Positions 9,204 through 17,805 of a stretch of DNA of 64,000 nucleotides are shown one piece after another. Every line of letters begins with the position of its first letter. Position 1 is the first letter of the stretch. The stretch lies in assembly GCA_964449775.1 (NCBI GenBank), contig CAYVBQ010000013.1, positions 1-64,000 on the forward strand, written 5' to 3'. The position numbers and the translations under genes were made by a program. This DNA comes from Fen-1258 sp964449775. Lineage in GTDB: Bacteria; Bacteroidota; Ignavibacteria; Ignavibacteriales; Melioribacteraceae. The notes under the pieces were generated by a model. That model worked only from the letters and a program-made list of their open reading frames with translations, was not told the DNA's origin and did not search any database.

Positions 9204-10238
9204 TTATTTTTTCTGCAAACGTAATTCTAATTCTTTCAGTTCCTTCATTTTCTGATCAATCGTCTCTTGTTGTTTCTTCATTTCGTTTAATTGAAGTTCG
9301 AGTGCCTTCTCATATTCAGATTGGCTCCAATATCCGCGCTCTTCAAAGTAACTTTTGAAAAGCCAGTTGTGTTTAAGCGCTTCCATGTTTTCTGCTAAAC
9401 TTGACGTGGCAATCCTTGCATCATCGGAAGTCTTAACCAAATTTTTAATCATTGTTTTAACCGAATCGGAAATCTTCTTGTCTCCGATTAAAGTACCGAG
9501 AATGCCTTCTCCATTATTTACTCTATGAACAAGATTGCGAACGTCAACTGTAGCGCTGTCGATGTTTCCGATAATTGATTTCATACTGCCGCTCGTTTTG
9601 ACAATTATATCAGCTATCTCATCTAAACGTGTTGTAATAATGCTCATGCTTTTATCGGCTGATCGAGTGAGGGTAACCGCGGACTTATAAAGTCCATCAT
9701 CATTAACAAGCTTACCAATTGAACCCTCGCCTTCATTTATTTTAGCAAAAATTTCAGAAAAATCTTTTGTGAGATTATTAATGTTGCCCATTATTGATTC
9801 TGTCTCTTCCATGATTGCAGAAATATTTACCGGATTTTTAGAAGGAATAACTCCGCCATCGGTTATCTCCGCAGCATCGGCACCTCCCGGAGTAATAGTA
9901 ACTATCTTCTTACCAACCAGACCTTCTGTTTCAATTGCGGCTTCGCTATCGAGATGAATAAAATGTCTAAGTGCGTTGTCAATCCTCATCTTCACTTCAA
10001 CTTTAGCAGTGGAATCGGGGGCAAATGAAATTGAACTTACGCTCCCGATATCGTAACCGCTAAGACGAACAGGCGCACCGCTTTTTAATCCTTCGATTTG
10101 AGAGAAATATGCTTTTACTTCGCTTGTACGTGTGAAAAGTTTTTCTTTGCTGCCCAATAGAAAAATTGAGAGTACTAAAAGCACAGTTCCAAAGAAGATA
10201 AAAATTCCAAGCCGCGCGCCTTCAAGTTGTTTTAACAT
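9204..10238 (-). CDS. mlaD: MlaD-family (MCE) lipid transport protein
   Basis: A 344-residue substrate-binding subunit of an ABC lipid transporter. An N-terminal anchor (LGIFIFFGTVLLVLSIFLLG) is followed by an MCE domain (residues about 35-115, with VRLSGYDIGSVSSI and LVGKKIVTITPGG). The rest is a long helical and coiled tail with a charged C-terminus. GGAG lies about ten bases before the ATG. It ends the mlaE-mlaF-mlaD operon. The system probably moves phospholipids between the inner and outer membranes. Confidence 0.93.
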   Translation of the reverse strand: MLKQLEGARLGIFIFFGTVLLVLSIFLLGSKEKLFTRTSEVKAYFSQIEGLKSGAPVRLSGYDIGSVSSISFAPDSTAKVEVKMRIDNALRHFIHLDSEAAIETEGLVGKKIVTITPGGADAAEITDGGVIPSKNPVNISAIMEETESIMGNINNLTKDFSEIFAKINEGEGSIGKLVNDDGLYKSAVTLTRSADKSMSIITTRLDEIADIIVKTSGSMKSIIGNIDSATVDVRNLVHRVNNGEGILGTLIGDKKISDSVKTMIKNLVKTSDDARIATSSLAENMEALKHNWLFKSYFEERGYWSQSEYEKALELQLNEMKKQQETIDQKMKELKELELRLQKK

Positions 10239-10249
10239 TTCTTACTCCG

Positions 10250-11002
10250 CTAAACTTTTATTATGTCATGACTGAAAAAATTTTTCAAGAATGGATCATT
10301 GGACTTTGTCAACTCGTCAATATTTCCTTCAAAAGCTACATGAGCATCTTTCAAAAATATTGCTCTATCGGCAATGATCTCCGCACAGATCAAATCGTGT
10401 GTTACAACAATAGAAGTCATATTTAATTTTTTCTGAAGATTAAGTATCAATTCGCTAATCTCTTTTGATGTAATTGGATCAAGTCCCGTCGTAGGTTCAT
10501 CGTAAAGCATTAGCGCCGGGTCGGTTATGATTGAACGCGCCAGACCGATTCTCTTTTTCATTCCGCCTGAAAGTTCCGATGGCATTTTATCAATTGCTTC
10601 TTCGAGCGAAACAAGTTCCAGAGTGTACTTAACTTTATCATCAATCTCTTTTATAGTCATCTCTTCAAAGTGTCGTTTTAGAGGGAAAGATAAATTCTCT
10701 CTTACCGTCATCGAATCATACAACGCAGCGCCTTGAAATAAAAAACCGATATCCTTACGCACTTTGTTCAATTCTTTGATGGATAATTCAAGCACATTTT
10801 TATCATTTATAAAAACATTCCCGGCGTCGGGCTTCATTAAACCAATGATGCATTTGAGCAGAACGCTTTTACCCGATCCGCTTTTTCCAAACACGATTAA
10901 GTTTTCGGCGTGATGAACTTCGATAGAAACATTTTCGAGAACAAGTAGTCCATCAAAGCGTTTGGTTAAATTTTCTACTACTACTATCAGATTGTTGGCC
11001 AT
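10250..11002 (-). CDS. mlaF: MlaF-type ABC transporter ATPase
   Basis: About 250 residues. Walker A GKSGSGKSVLLK, ABC signature LSGGMKKRIGLAR, Walker B LMLYDEP and H-loop VVTHD are all present, and the closest family is Mla/Ttg2A. The ATG at 11002 is preferred over a GTG two codons upstream. It overlaps the end of the permease gene by about 14 bases and precedes mlaD by 11, so the three genes are one translationally coupled operon. It powers lipid transport at the inner membrane. Confidence 0.94.
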   Translation of the reverse strand: MANNLIVVVENLTKRFDGLLVLENVSIEVHHAENLIVFGKSGSGKSVLLKCIIGLMKPDAGNVFINDKNVLELSIKELNKVRKDIGFLFQGAALYDSMTVRENLSFPLKRHFEEMTIKEIDDKVKYTLELVSLEEAIDKMPSELSGGMKKRIGLARSIITDPALMLYDEPTTGLDPITSKEISELILNLQKKLNMTSIVVTHDLICAEIIADRAIFLKDAHVAFEGNIDELTKSNDPFLKNFFSHDIIKV

Positions 11003-11793
11003 AACCACAACGTTATTTTTACTAAAACCATATCAAAAACTAAAATGAGAAGAGAAGCAAGAACCACTGAAGTTGTTGACGCACGTCCAACGCCTTCGGT
11101 GCCGCCCTCGGCTGAAAATCCTTTATATGAACCTACAAGTCCAACGATGTATCCGAACACAAAAGTTTTTGCTACACCCGGAATGAAATCCCCAAACTCA
11201 ATTGCCTGTACAACGGAACTTCTGTAATACTCGAAACTCATCGGCTCAACAATAATTATTGCAAGGTAAGATCCCATAATTGCTATAACGATAACATAGA
11301 TGGTAAGGATGGGAAGTATCATTGTTGTAGCGATAACGCGTGTAACCACAAGATAATTAAACGGATTGATTGCGGAAACTTCCATTGCGTCAATCTGTTC
11401 GGTAACGCGCATCGAACCAAGTTCTGCGCCGATGCCTGAACTGACGCGACCTGCAAATATCAATGCCGTAATAACGGGACCAAGTTCGCGTACAACAGAA
11501 AGTGCAACTATACCGGGTAAAAAATCGCCCGCGCCGAATCTTTGCATTACGGGCTGACTCTGCATTGCCAGAACAAGACCGATGATGAACCCGGTGATGC
11601 TCACAATCCCGAGAGTTTTAACACCGAGCTCGGTCATATGCTTTTTTACTTCGGCAATTTCGTAAGGCGGTATAAATGCCTGCTTTAGAAATTCCCAATT
11701 GAAAATGGTTAGTCCCGTTATTGTCGCAAAGAAATTGTAAACGTAATCTCCGTAGGTTAACCGTCGTCCGTATCTATGTTTAGGAAGATTCAT
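10987..11793 (-). CDS. mlaE: MlaE-family ABC transporter permease
   Basis: A 268-residue inner-membrane permease with about five or six hydrophobic segments. Landmarks are VRELGPVITALIFAGRVSSG, IGAELGSMRVTEQIDAM and, near the C-terminus, GAEGV-like GTEGVGRASTTSVV. It is the first gene of the mlaE-mlaF-mlaD operon, and the gap upstream is filled with repeats, so the promoter must lie close to the start or inside the repeats. Confidence 0.95.
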   Translation of the reverse strand: MNLPKHRYGRRLTYGDYVYNFFATITGLTIFNWEFLKQAFIPPYEIAEVKKHMTELGVKTLGIVSITGFIIGLVLAMQSQPVMQRFGAGDFLPGIVALSVVRELGPVITALIFAGRVSSGIGAELGSMRVTEQIDAMEVSAINPFNYLVVTRVIATTMILPILTIYVIVIAIMGSYLAIIIVEPMSFEYYRSSVVQAIEFGDFIPGVAKTFVFGYIVGLVGSYKGFSAEGGTEGVGRASTTSVVLASLLILVFDMVLVKITLWLWPTI

Positions 11794-11903
11794 TCGAAAT
11801 GTTTTTTATGATGGGAACAAAATAACAAAAGAATCCAAGACTTTGTAGTAGAGCGGGAAATTATGCGTAAAAATAATCAGAGACCTCTGTAAAATTCCTG
11901 AGC

Positions 11904-12195
11904 GTCATTACGAGGAACGAAGTGATAGCCTCCCGCTGTTTTTATTGCGGGAAAGTAATCTCTGGGGTAGATTGCTTCTCCCGATAAATCGCATAGGTGT
12001 CAACCTAATTTTATGATTTTTTAGATTACTGTATGATATGAACTTCCTTACGCGCTTTTTGTCAGCATTACCTTGTTTGTTCTTTTTCTAATTGAAACCA
12101 ATATTTTGTTATATGAACGACGCAATTGTTCAAATTTCTATTGGAGAATATTTTATTAAGTTGACGCTTATGCGATAAATCGGAATCGCAATGAC
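11904..12195. repeat. GTCATTGCGAG-family repeat, split by a small inverted-repeat element
   Basis: The left part begins GTCATTACGAGGAACG at 11904 and the right part ends CGCAATGAC at 12195. The middle is interrupted at CGATAAATCG by the element at 11992-12172. Taking out that element and one duplication rejoins a normal AGATTGCTTCTCCCG ... GCAATGAC arm. The whole gap 11794-12496 contains repeats but no supported gene; a 74-codon frame at 12191 runs through repeat sequence. Confidence 0.8.
11992..12172. mobile_element. MITE-like element, 181 bp, with 10-bp target duplication
   Basis: The 18-bp ends CATAGGTGTCAACCTAAT and ATTAAGTTGACGCTTATG are inverted repeats with three mismatches. Perfect 10-bp direct repeats CGATAAATCG flank them at 11982-11991 and 12173-12182, as expected from transposition. 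The interior has no open frame. A longer relative lies in opposite orientation at 58303-58634. No transposase for it was found in the window. Confidence 0.85.
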
Positions 12196-12224
12196 AGACG
12201 AGCGTCATTACGGAGAACTCTTGT

Positions 12225-12430
12225 CATGTCCGTCCCGAAGGGATCCCTTTGGGAAATGTTTTTATCGGGCATCCACTTATAGATTCCTGCTAAAGGTCTG
12301 CGGAAACGACGCCGCTCAGAGTGGCCAAAAAGTAATATTGGTTATTTGTAGAGCGATTCGCCAAGGCGAATTATTTCGCTTTCGCCTAATATTTAACGAA
12401 CTAAAGCCTGCCTGACCGATAGGCAGGTTT
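12225..12430. repeat. Mixed palindromic repeats before yraN
   Basis: Holds a CCCGCTAAAA-type palindrome (TTTTTATCGGGCATCC facing GATTCCTGCTAAAGG) and, at about 12410-12430, the common GCCTGCC...GGCAGG palindrome. No gene is visible. Confidence 0.45.
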
Positions 12431-12496
12431 GTTTTACAATCTAAACAATATTATTTGGTCAGCTTAACAAATGGAGGGGAATTTAACCCGAAGAGA

Positions 12497-12856
12497 TTAA
12501 AACGCGTTGATGATGTGATTGATTTTCGGCTTCTCATCTTTAAGATGTAAGATGGCAACAACATCAATTCGGCAAGGTTGATCTTTGATTTGTTTATCGA
12601 ACAGATAAGCCTCGGCAGTTCTTCTTATAAGTTTTTGTTTCCCTTTAGAGATGGAAAGTTCCGGCGGTCCGAATTCAAGATTGGTTCTATATTTCACCTC
12701 GACAAAGACTAATTCATCTCCATCCTTCGCGATCATGTCGATTTCACCATGCCCGTAAAAAAAATTCCGCTCGATTATTTGGTATCCATGCTGCTGCAAA
12801 AATTTACAAGCAAGGTCTTCGCCGTAGCTGCCGGTATTTCGTTTGTTTTGTTTCAT
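12497..12856 (-). CDS. YraN family protein (UPF0102)
   Basis: A 119-residue protein of the YraN/UPF0102 family, which has a Holliday-junction-resolvase-like nuclease fold. The conserved GEDLACKFLQQHGYQIIERN start, GEIDMIAKDGDELVFVEVKY core (D, E and K of the putative active site) and C-terminal CRIDVVAI are present. It sits beside rnhB, a very common pairing. The biological role of the family is still unsettled. Confidence 0.95.
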   Translation of the reverse strand: MKQNKRNTGSYGEDLACKFLQQHGYQIIERNFFYGHGEIDMIAKDGDELVFVEVKYRTNLEFGPPELSISKGKQKLIRRTAEAYLFDKQIKDQPCRIDVVAILHLKDEKPKINHIINAF

Positions 12857-12877
12857 ATTTTACCGACCATCCCCTTT

Positions 12878-12915
12878 AATTCCCCCTCCTTAGTTAAGGA
12901 GGGGGATATGGGGGA
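12878..12915. repeat. Palindromic CCCCCTCC repeat between yraN and rnhB
   Basis: CCCCCTCCTTAGTTAAGGAGGGGG is an almost perfect inverted repeat with flanking TTTAATTC and ATATGGGGGAGG. It belongs to the same broad repeat style as the arms around the DUF559 gene at 17629-18201. Confidence 0.6.
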
Positions 12916-12917
12916 GG

Positions 12918-13541
12918 TCAAAAAAGTTTCTCTTGTTCTTCTTTCAGAATATTTCTCAAAAAAGTTTTACGATGCAACGGAGAAGCGCCGAATTTTTTAA
13001 CTGCATCTCTATGTGCCTGAGTTGGGTATCCTTTGTTTTGTTTCCAAAGATATTCTGGAAATTTTTCATGTGCCTCTTTCATTATTTTATCACGTGTTAC
13101 TTTTGCAATTATTGAAGCCGCTGCAATAGAAAATGATTTGGCGTCACCCTTTACAACGGTCTTTGTTTTGATTTCTGTTATGAAGGATTTATTGCCGTCA
13201 ACAAGAACTAAATCCGGTTGAAGAGAAAGTTGTGTAGTTGCAAGTTTCATCGCTTTGAGCGAGGCTTGTAAAATGTTTATCTCATCAATCTCTTCATGAC
13301 TGACAACTCCAATTCCATAACTAAGACAATTTTCTAATACCCACCCATAAAGTTCTTCACGCTTCTTTTCTGAAACTTGTTTTGAATCGTTGACCTCTTT
13401 ATGAAAAGTTTTTTTGTCGAATATAACCGCTGCCGCTACAACCGGTCCGGCAAGCGGTCCGCGCCCGGCTTCGTCGCATCCGGCGATGAACTTGATTTTG
13501 CGAGAGAGGAATTTGTTATCGAATGTTTTTAAGGAGTTCAT
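12918..13541 (-). CDS. rnhB: Ribonuclease HII
   Basis: Cleaves the RNA strand of RNA-DNA hybrids and removes misincorporated ribonucleotides. The 207-residue length is usual. The signature AGCDEAGRGPLAGPVVAAAV (D and E catalytic) lies near residue 20, with VLVDGNK near residue 110 and SIIAKVTRD further on. It is divergently placed from the restriction island starting at 13638, and the 96-base gap between them must hold both promoters. Confidence 0.97.
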   Translation of the reverse strand: MNSLKTFDNKFLSRKIKFIAGCDEAGRGPLAGPVVAAAVIFDKKTFHKEVNDSKQVSEKKREELYGWVLENCLSYGIGVVSHEEIDEINILQASLKAMKLATTQLSLQPDLVLVDGNKSFITEIKTKTVVKGDAKSFSIAAASIIAKVTRDKIMKEAHEKFPEYLWKQNKGYPTQAHRDAVKKFGASPLHRKTFLRNILKEEQEKLF

Positions 13542-13637
13542 AATTAAAAATATAGATTGCTGAATTGAAAAACTACTCTTTATACTTAAGAAAATTTTAG
13601 ATTATATTACACCAACAAATCAAACTTCTCATAACTT

Positions 13638-15191
13638 ATGCAAAACACCAACGGTAACGGTATTTCTCTTGAAACCTGGATCTGGAATGCAGCCTGTGCA
13701 ATCCGCGGCGCTCAAGATGCACCAAAGTATAAAGACTTTATTCTCCCTCTCATCTTTGTAAAACGTTTATGCGATGTATTTGATGATGAAGTTAATCGCA
13801 TTACTGAAAAAATCGGTTCAAAAGAAAAAGCATATAAGTTAATTGCAAAAGACAGAAAACTCATTCGCTTTTATATTCCTCTTCGTCCGGATTCAATTGA
13901 AAAACCAACGTGGTCTGTAATTCGTGAACTCTCAAATAAAATTGGTCAACAGCTTACAAATCATCTTCGCCAAATCGCAAAAGAAAATCCTCGCTTACAA
14001 GGAATAATTGACCGTGTAGATTTTAACGCTACAACACACGGTCAGCGGGATATTGATGATCAACTCCTAAGTAATCTAATAGAAGAGATAAGTAAAAAAC
14101 GTCTCGGTATTAATGATGTTGAATCTGATGTAATAGGAAAAAGCTACGAATACTTAATCCGTAAATTTGCAGAAGGTAGTGGACAAAGCGCCGGAGAATT
14201 TTATACTCCTTTTGAAGTTGGTATTATTATGGCTCGTATTCTTGACCCGGAACCCGGAATGGAAATGTACGATCCTTGCACCGGCTCGGCTGGATTGTTA
14301 ATTAAGCTTCAAATTATACTTCAAGAAAAAATGCAATTGCGGTCTAAAACCAGATATGCACCACTCCAACTTTATGGACAAGAATTTCTTCCTAATACCT
14401 GGGCAATGGCAAACATGAATATGGTTATTCATGATATGGAAGGTGAAATAGAAATAGGCGATACAATGAACTCGCCCAAATTCAAAGAGAAAAATAAACT
14501 TAGAAAGTTTGATAGAGTTTCTGCCAATCCAATGTGGAATCAAAGTATTTTTACTCAAAAGACTTATGAGAATGATGAACTCGAAAGATTCACTGCCGGG
14601 TTTCCTCCAAATGGTACTGCCGATTGGGGCTGGATGCAGCATATCCTTGCATCATTAAATAAAAATGGTAGAGCCGCCGTAATTTTAGATACGGGTGCAG
14701 TATCCCGGGGTTCCGGTAATCAATCAACAAACAGAGAAAAAGAAATTCGTAAATGGTTTGTTGATAACGATTTTATTGAAGGCATACTCTACTTACCCGA
14801 GAATCTTTTTTACAATACGTCTGCCCCCGGTGTTGTTGTTTTCTTAAACAGAAACAAAGAGAAAGAACAGAAGAATAAAATTATTCTCATCAATGCATCA
14901 AAAGAATTTACTAAAGGACAGCCGAAAAATTTTATTCCCGAAGAAAACCAAAATAAAATTGTTGATGCCTATCTCGGTTGGAAAGAAATTGAGAAGTTCA
15001 GCAAAATAATTTCAAGAGAAGAAGCGGTGAAACACGATTACAATCTTTCACCAACTCGCTACATTCATACGGCAGATGAAGAAGTTTACCGTCCCATTGG
15101 TGAAATCTTGGAAGACTTAAAGGAACTTGAACAAGAATCGAAAGAAATAGATACAGAACTAAAAAACATTTTTCTAAAACTTGGTTATTAA
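13638..15191 (+). CDS. hsdM: Type I restriction-modification DNA methyltransferase subunit
   Basis: A 517-residue N6-adenine methyltransferase subunit. An HsdM N-terminal helical domain (residues about 10-150) precedes the SAM-binding domain with FYTPFEVG, then motif I DPCTGSAGLL at about 212. Motif IV, normally NPPF or NPPY, reads NPMW at 297-300. The C-terminal part (PLFYNTSAPGVVV-like ENLFYNTSAPGVVVFLNR) is typical. It opens a plus-strand operon flanked on both sides by minus-strand genes. HsdM with HsdS modifies host DNA and HsdR restricts foreign DNA. Confidence 0.95.
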   Translation: MQNTNGNGISLETWIWNAACAIRGAQDAPKYKDFILPLIFVKRLCDVFDDEVNRITEKIGSKEKAYKLIAKDRKLIRFYIPLRPDSIEKPTWSVIRELSNKIGQQLTNHLRQIAKENPRLQGIIDRVDFNATTHGQRDIDDQLLSNLIEEISKKRLGINDVESDVIGKSYEYLIRKFAEGSGQSAGEFYTPFEVGIIMARILDPEPGMEMYDPCTGSAGLLIKLQIILQEKMQLRSKTRYAPLQLYGQEFLPNTWAMANMNMVIHDMEGEIEIGDTMNSPKFKEKNKLRKFDRVSANPMWNQSIFTQKTYENDELERFTAGFPPNGTADWGWMQHILASLNKNGRAAVILDTGAVSRGSGNQSTNREKEIRKWFVDNDFIEGILYLPENLFYNTSAPGVVVFLNRNKEKEQKNKIILINASKEFTKGQPKNFIPEENQNKIVDAYLGWKEIEKFSKIISREEAVKHDYNLSPTRYIHTADEEVYRPIGEILEDLKELEQESKEIDTELKNIFLKLGY

Positions 15192-15209
15192 TTGCCGGGG
15201 TGAATTAAA

Positions 15210-16313
15210 ATGAGCAAAGAGATAATTCCTCAAAAAGAATACATTGATTTTCTTGATGAAGTTAAATCGAAAATCAGACAGGCAAGTTACTCAGCAGTTC
15301 TATCGGCAAATAAATCTATTTTAATTCTTTATTGGGATATTGGTAAGTCGATTCTTATCAAACAGAAAAAAGAGGGCTGGGGAGCTAAAGTTGTTGATAG
15401 ATTATCTGCAGATCTGAGTACGTCTTTCCCGGAAATGAAAGGATTTTCAAGAAGAAACTTAATTTATATGAGAAAGTTTGCCGAAGCATATCCTGAATTT
15501 GTGCAAGTGCCTCTTGCACAAATTAACGACGATTCTGCAACCACTCTAATTGTGCAGGAGCCGCTTGCACAATTACCATGGTATCATCATATAACTCTTC
15601 TGGAAAAAGTTAAAAATAAAAAAGAGAGGGAATGGTATATTGCCAAAACTATCGAAAACGGATGGTCCAGAAATATTCTTGTTAACCAGATTGAATCCGG
15701 ACTTATTAAACGCGCCGGCAAAGCCGTTTCTAATTTCAAAAATACATTGCCTTCGCCAATCTCGGAGCTTGCACAACAAACATTAAAAGATCCTTACATA
15801 ATTGATGCATTGGGATTGAAGGAAGAAATGAAAGAAGTAGAATTTGAAAATTACCTGGTTAAAAATATTTCCAAATTACTTTTGGAACTTGGAAAGGGGT
15901 TTGCCTTTATTGGAAACCAATACAAGCTTGTGGTTAGCCGCAAACTCTATGAACTCGACTTACTTTTCTATAATTATAAACTTCATTGCTTCTTTGTTGT
16001 TGATCTTAAAATTGGAGAATTCTTACCTGAATACGCCGGCAAAATGAATTTTTATTTGAGCGCGGTTGATTCAATTCTTAAATCCAAAGAAGATAATCCA
16101 TCAATCGGGTTAATACTTTGTAAATCCAGAGATAAAATAATTGCTGAATATTCTGTGCGCGATATGACTAAACCAATCGGAATTGCCGAATATAAATTTG
16201 TTAAAAATCTTCCTCCAAAACTTAAGTCCGCTTTACCATCCGTTAAAGAAATTGAAGCTGAACTCTCTTCTTTTATTAAATCGCAAAATATACCGGACAA
16301 TGATGAGTCCTAA
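15210..16313 (+). CDS. DUF1016/YhcG-family PD-(D/E)XK nuclease
   Basis: A 367-residue YhcG-family protein. The N-terminal DUF1016_N part includes LILYWDIGKSIL and SFPEMKGFSRRNL; the C-terminal nuclease part has ELDLLFYNYKLHCFFVVDLKIGEF-type acidic and lysine residues (ELDLLF and VDLKIG) around 250-275. It lies between hsdM and hsdS, where such genes are frequently found, and shares a short overlap with hsdS. Its contribution to restriction is not established; a helper nuclease is an inference. Confidence 0.9.
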   Translation: MSKEIIPQKEYIDFLDEVKSKIRQASYSAVLSANKSILILYWDIGKSILIKQKKEGWGAKVVDRLSADLSTSFPEMKGFSRRNLIYMRKFAEAYPEFVQVPLAQINDDSATTLIVQEPLAQLPWYHHITLLEKVKNKKEREWYIAKTIENGWSRNILVNQIESGLIKRAGKAVSNFKNTLPSPISELAQQTLKDPYIIDALGLKEEMKEVEFENYLVKNISKLLLELGKGFAFIGNQYKLVVSRKLYELDLLFYNYKLHCFFVVDLKIGEFLPEYAGKMNFYLSAVDSILKSKEDNPSIGLILCKSRDKIIAEYSVRDMTKPIGIAEYKFVKNLPPKLKSALPSVKEIEAELSSFIKSQNIPDNDES

Positions 16314-17652
16314 TTTCAAACAAACCGAAATTGGTCTCATACCAGATGATTGGAAATTAATCCACTTAGATAATGAAGATTATTTTGAAACGCTAAATGG
16401 ACTATGGAAAGGTAAAAAGGCTCCATTTGTTAAGATCAATGTTTTACGTAACACAAACTTCACCAATTCTGGTAAATTGGATTATAGTGACGTTGCAGAA
16501 TTAGATGTTGAAATTAAACAGTATGAAAAGAGAAAATTGTTGTGTGGTGATATAATTATCGAACGTTCTGGTGGTGGTCCAACACAACCGGTCGGTCGCG
16601 TTGTTTTTTTTGATAAACCTAATGGTGAATTTAGCTTCAGTAATTTTACTTCAACATTGCGAGTTAAAAAACCAGAAGAGATACATCACAAGTTTTTATT
16701 TTACTCATTATTGAGTTTCTACTTTAGTGGTAGAACATATGCTCTTCAAGGCCGAACTACTGGGATTCGTAATCTTGATTTTAATAAATATAAAACAACA
16801 GCCGGTATCCCAAAACTCCCTTTTAGTGAACAGTGCAAAATTGCACACATACTTTCCAAAATTCAGCAAGCAATTGAAAAGCAAGAGCAGATAATTAAAA
16901 CCACGCAAGAACTAAAAAAAGCTCTAATGCAAAAGCTTTTTACAGAAGGCGTTAACAACGAACCACAAAGACAATCCGTCATAGGCGGAGAGATCGGCTT
17001 AATTCCCAAAAGCTGGGAAGTGGTTGCAATAAAGGATGTAGTAGAAGAAACAGAAACTCGTAATCCCTCATTAATACCTTATAAATCTATCAAGTATATT
17101 GATGTGTCATCAGTGTCTAATGAAACTTTTACGATAGTAAATCATCAATTTGTAAAAGGCATCGGAGCACCTGGAAGAGCAAGAAAAGTTGTAAAGAAAT
17201 GTGATGTAATCTTTGCAACAATTCGCCCTACTCTTAAAAGGATCGCTAAAATAAGTTCGTTATTTGATGATGAATATTGTAGCACTGCTTTTTGTGTTTT
17301 AAGATGTAAATCTGATATTCTCGATAGTGATTTTTTATTTCAATACGTCCAAACAGATTCGTTCATTGAAAGAATAGGCAAACTTCAGTCGGGTGCAAGC
17401 TATCCCGCTGTGCGTGATGATAATGTAAAAGAAATGCTTATTCCATTTCCTCATTTTAATGAACAAAAGAAAATTTCAAAAGTACTTTCCTCGCTCGATA
17501 CAAAACTCGAATTTCATAACAAAAATAAAACACAGCTTCAAGATTTATTCAAGACAATGCTCAACCAACTCATGTCCGGTCAACTCCGTGTAAAAGATAT
17601 AGACTTGTCAGCTCTGGCTGATTTAAAAGTCCCCTCTAGAGAGGGGATTTAA
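16300..17652 (+). CDS. hsdS: Type I restriction-modification specificity subunit
   Basis: A DNA-recognition subunit of about 450 residues with two target-recognition halves. Each half opens with a matching phrase (EIGLIPDDWKL near residue 10 and EIGLIPKSWEV near residue 235) and ends with a helical spacer (KTTQELKKALMQKLFTEG after the first). I chose the ATG pair at 16300/16303, which overlaps the upstream nuclease gene by 14 bases; the open frame extends back to 16183 but that part lies inside the upstream gene. The last residues (VPSREGI) are read from a palindromic repeat, so the natural C-terminus may have been altered. Confidence 0.92.
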   Translation: MMSPNFKQTEIGLIPDDWKLIHLDNEDYFETLNGLWKGKKAPFVKINVLRNTNFTNSGKLDYSDVAELDVEIKQYEKRKLLCGDIIIERSGGGPTQPVGRVVFFDKPNGEFSFSNFTSTLRVKKPEEIHHKFLFYSLLSFYFSGRTYALQGRTTGIRNLDFNKYKTTAGIPKLPFSEQCKIAHILSKIQQAIEKQEQIIKTTQELKKALMQKLFTEGVNNEPQRQSVIGGEIGLIPKSWEVVAIKDVVEETETRNPSLIPYKSIKYIDVSSVSNETFTIVNHQFVKGIGAPGRARKVVKKCDVIFATIRPTLKRIAKISSLFDDEYCSTAFCVLRCKSDILDSDFLFQYVQTDSFIERIGKLQSGASYPAVRDDNVKEMLIPFPHFNEQKKISKVLSSLDTKLEFHNKNKTQLQDLFKTMLNQLMSGQLRVKDIDLSALADLKVPSREGI

Positions 17653-17663
17653 GGGTGTGTCTA
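17629..17663. repeat. Left inverted-repeat arm of the DUF559 cassette
   Basis: GTCCCCTCTAGAGAGGGG followed by a TTTAAGGGTGTGTCT spacer-type tail. The reverse complement occurs on the far side of the DUF559 gene at 18169-18201 with a small indel. It overlaps the 3' end of hsdS. Confidence 0.75.
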
Positions 17664-17708
17664 AAAGGGAACAAAATATCTAAACATAAAATTGTAATTG
17701 GTCACCTC

Positions 17709-17765
17709 TTTTTTAGAGAGCTTGTCCCGCTGAGTAAGCGGGAGGATTTAGGGGTGTGTAAATAA
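17709..17765. repeat. Second GGGTGTGT repeat arm upstream of the DUF559 gene
   Basis: CTTGTCCCGCTGAGTAAGCGGGAGGATTTAGGGGTGTGT contains a CCCGCT...AGCGGG hairpin and the same GGGGTGTGT tail as the arm at 17629-17663. It looks like a diverged tandem relative. The gap 17664-17805 holds no gene. Confidence 0.55.
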
Positions 17766-17805
17766 AGTGTGTAAAGATGGTGTGTAAAAAGCATAAACAA
17801 AAAAC

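Noticed and set aside
12191..12415. 74-codon plus-strand frame
   Set aside because: It is entirely made of palindromic repeats.
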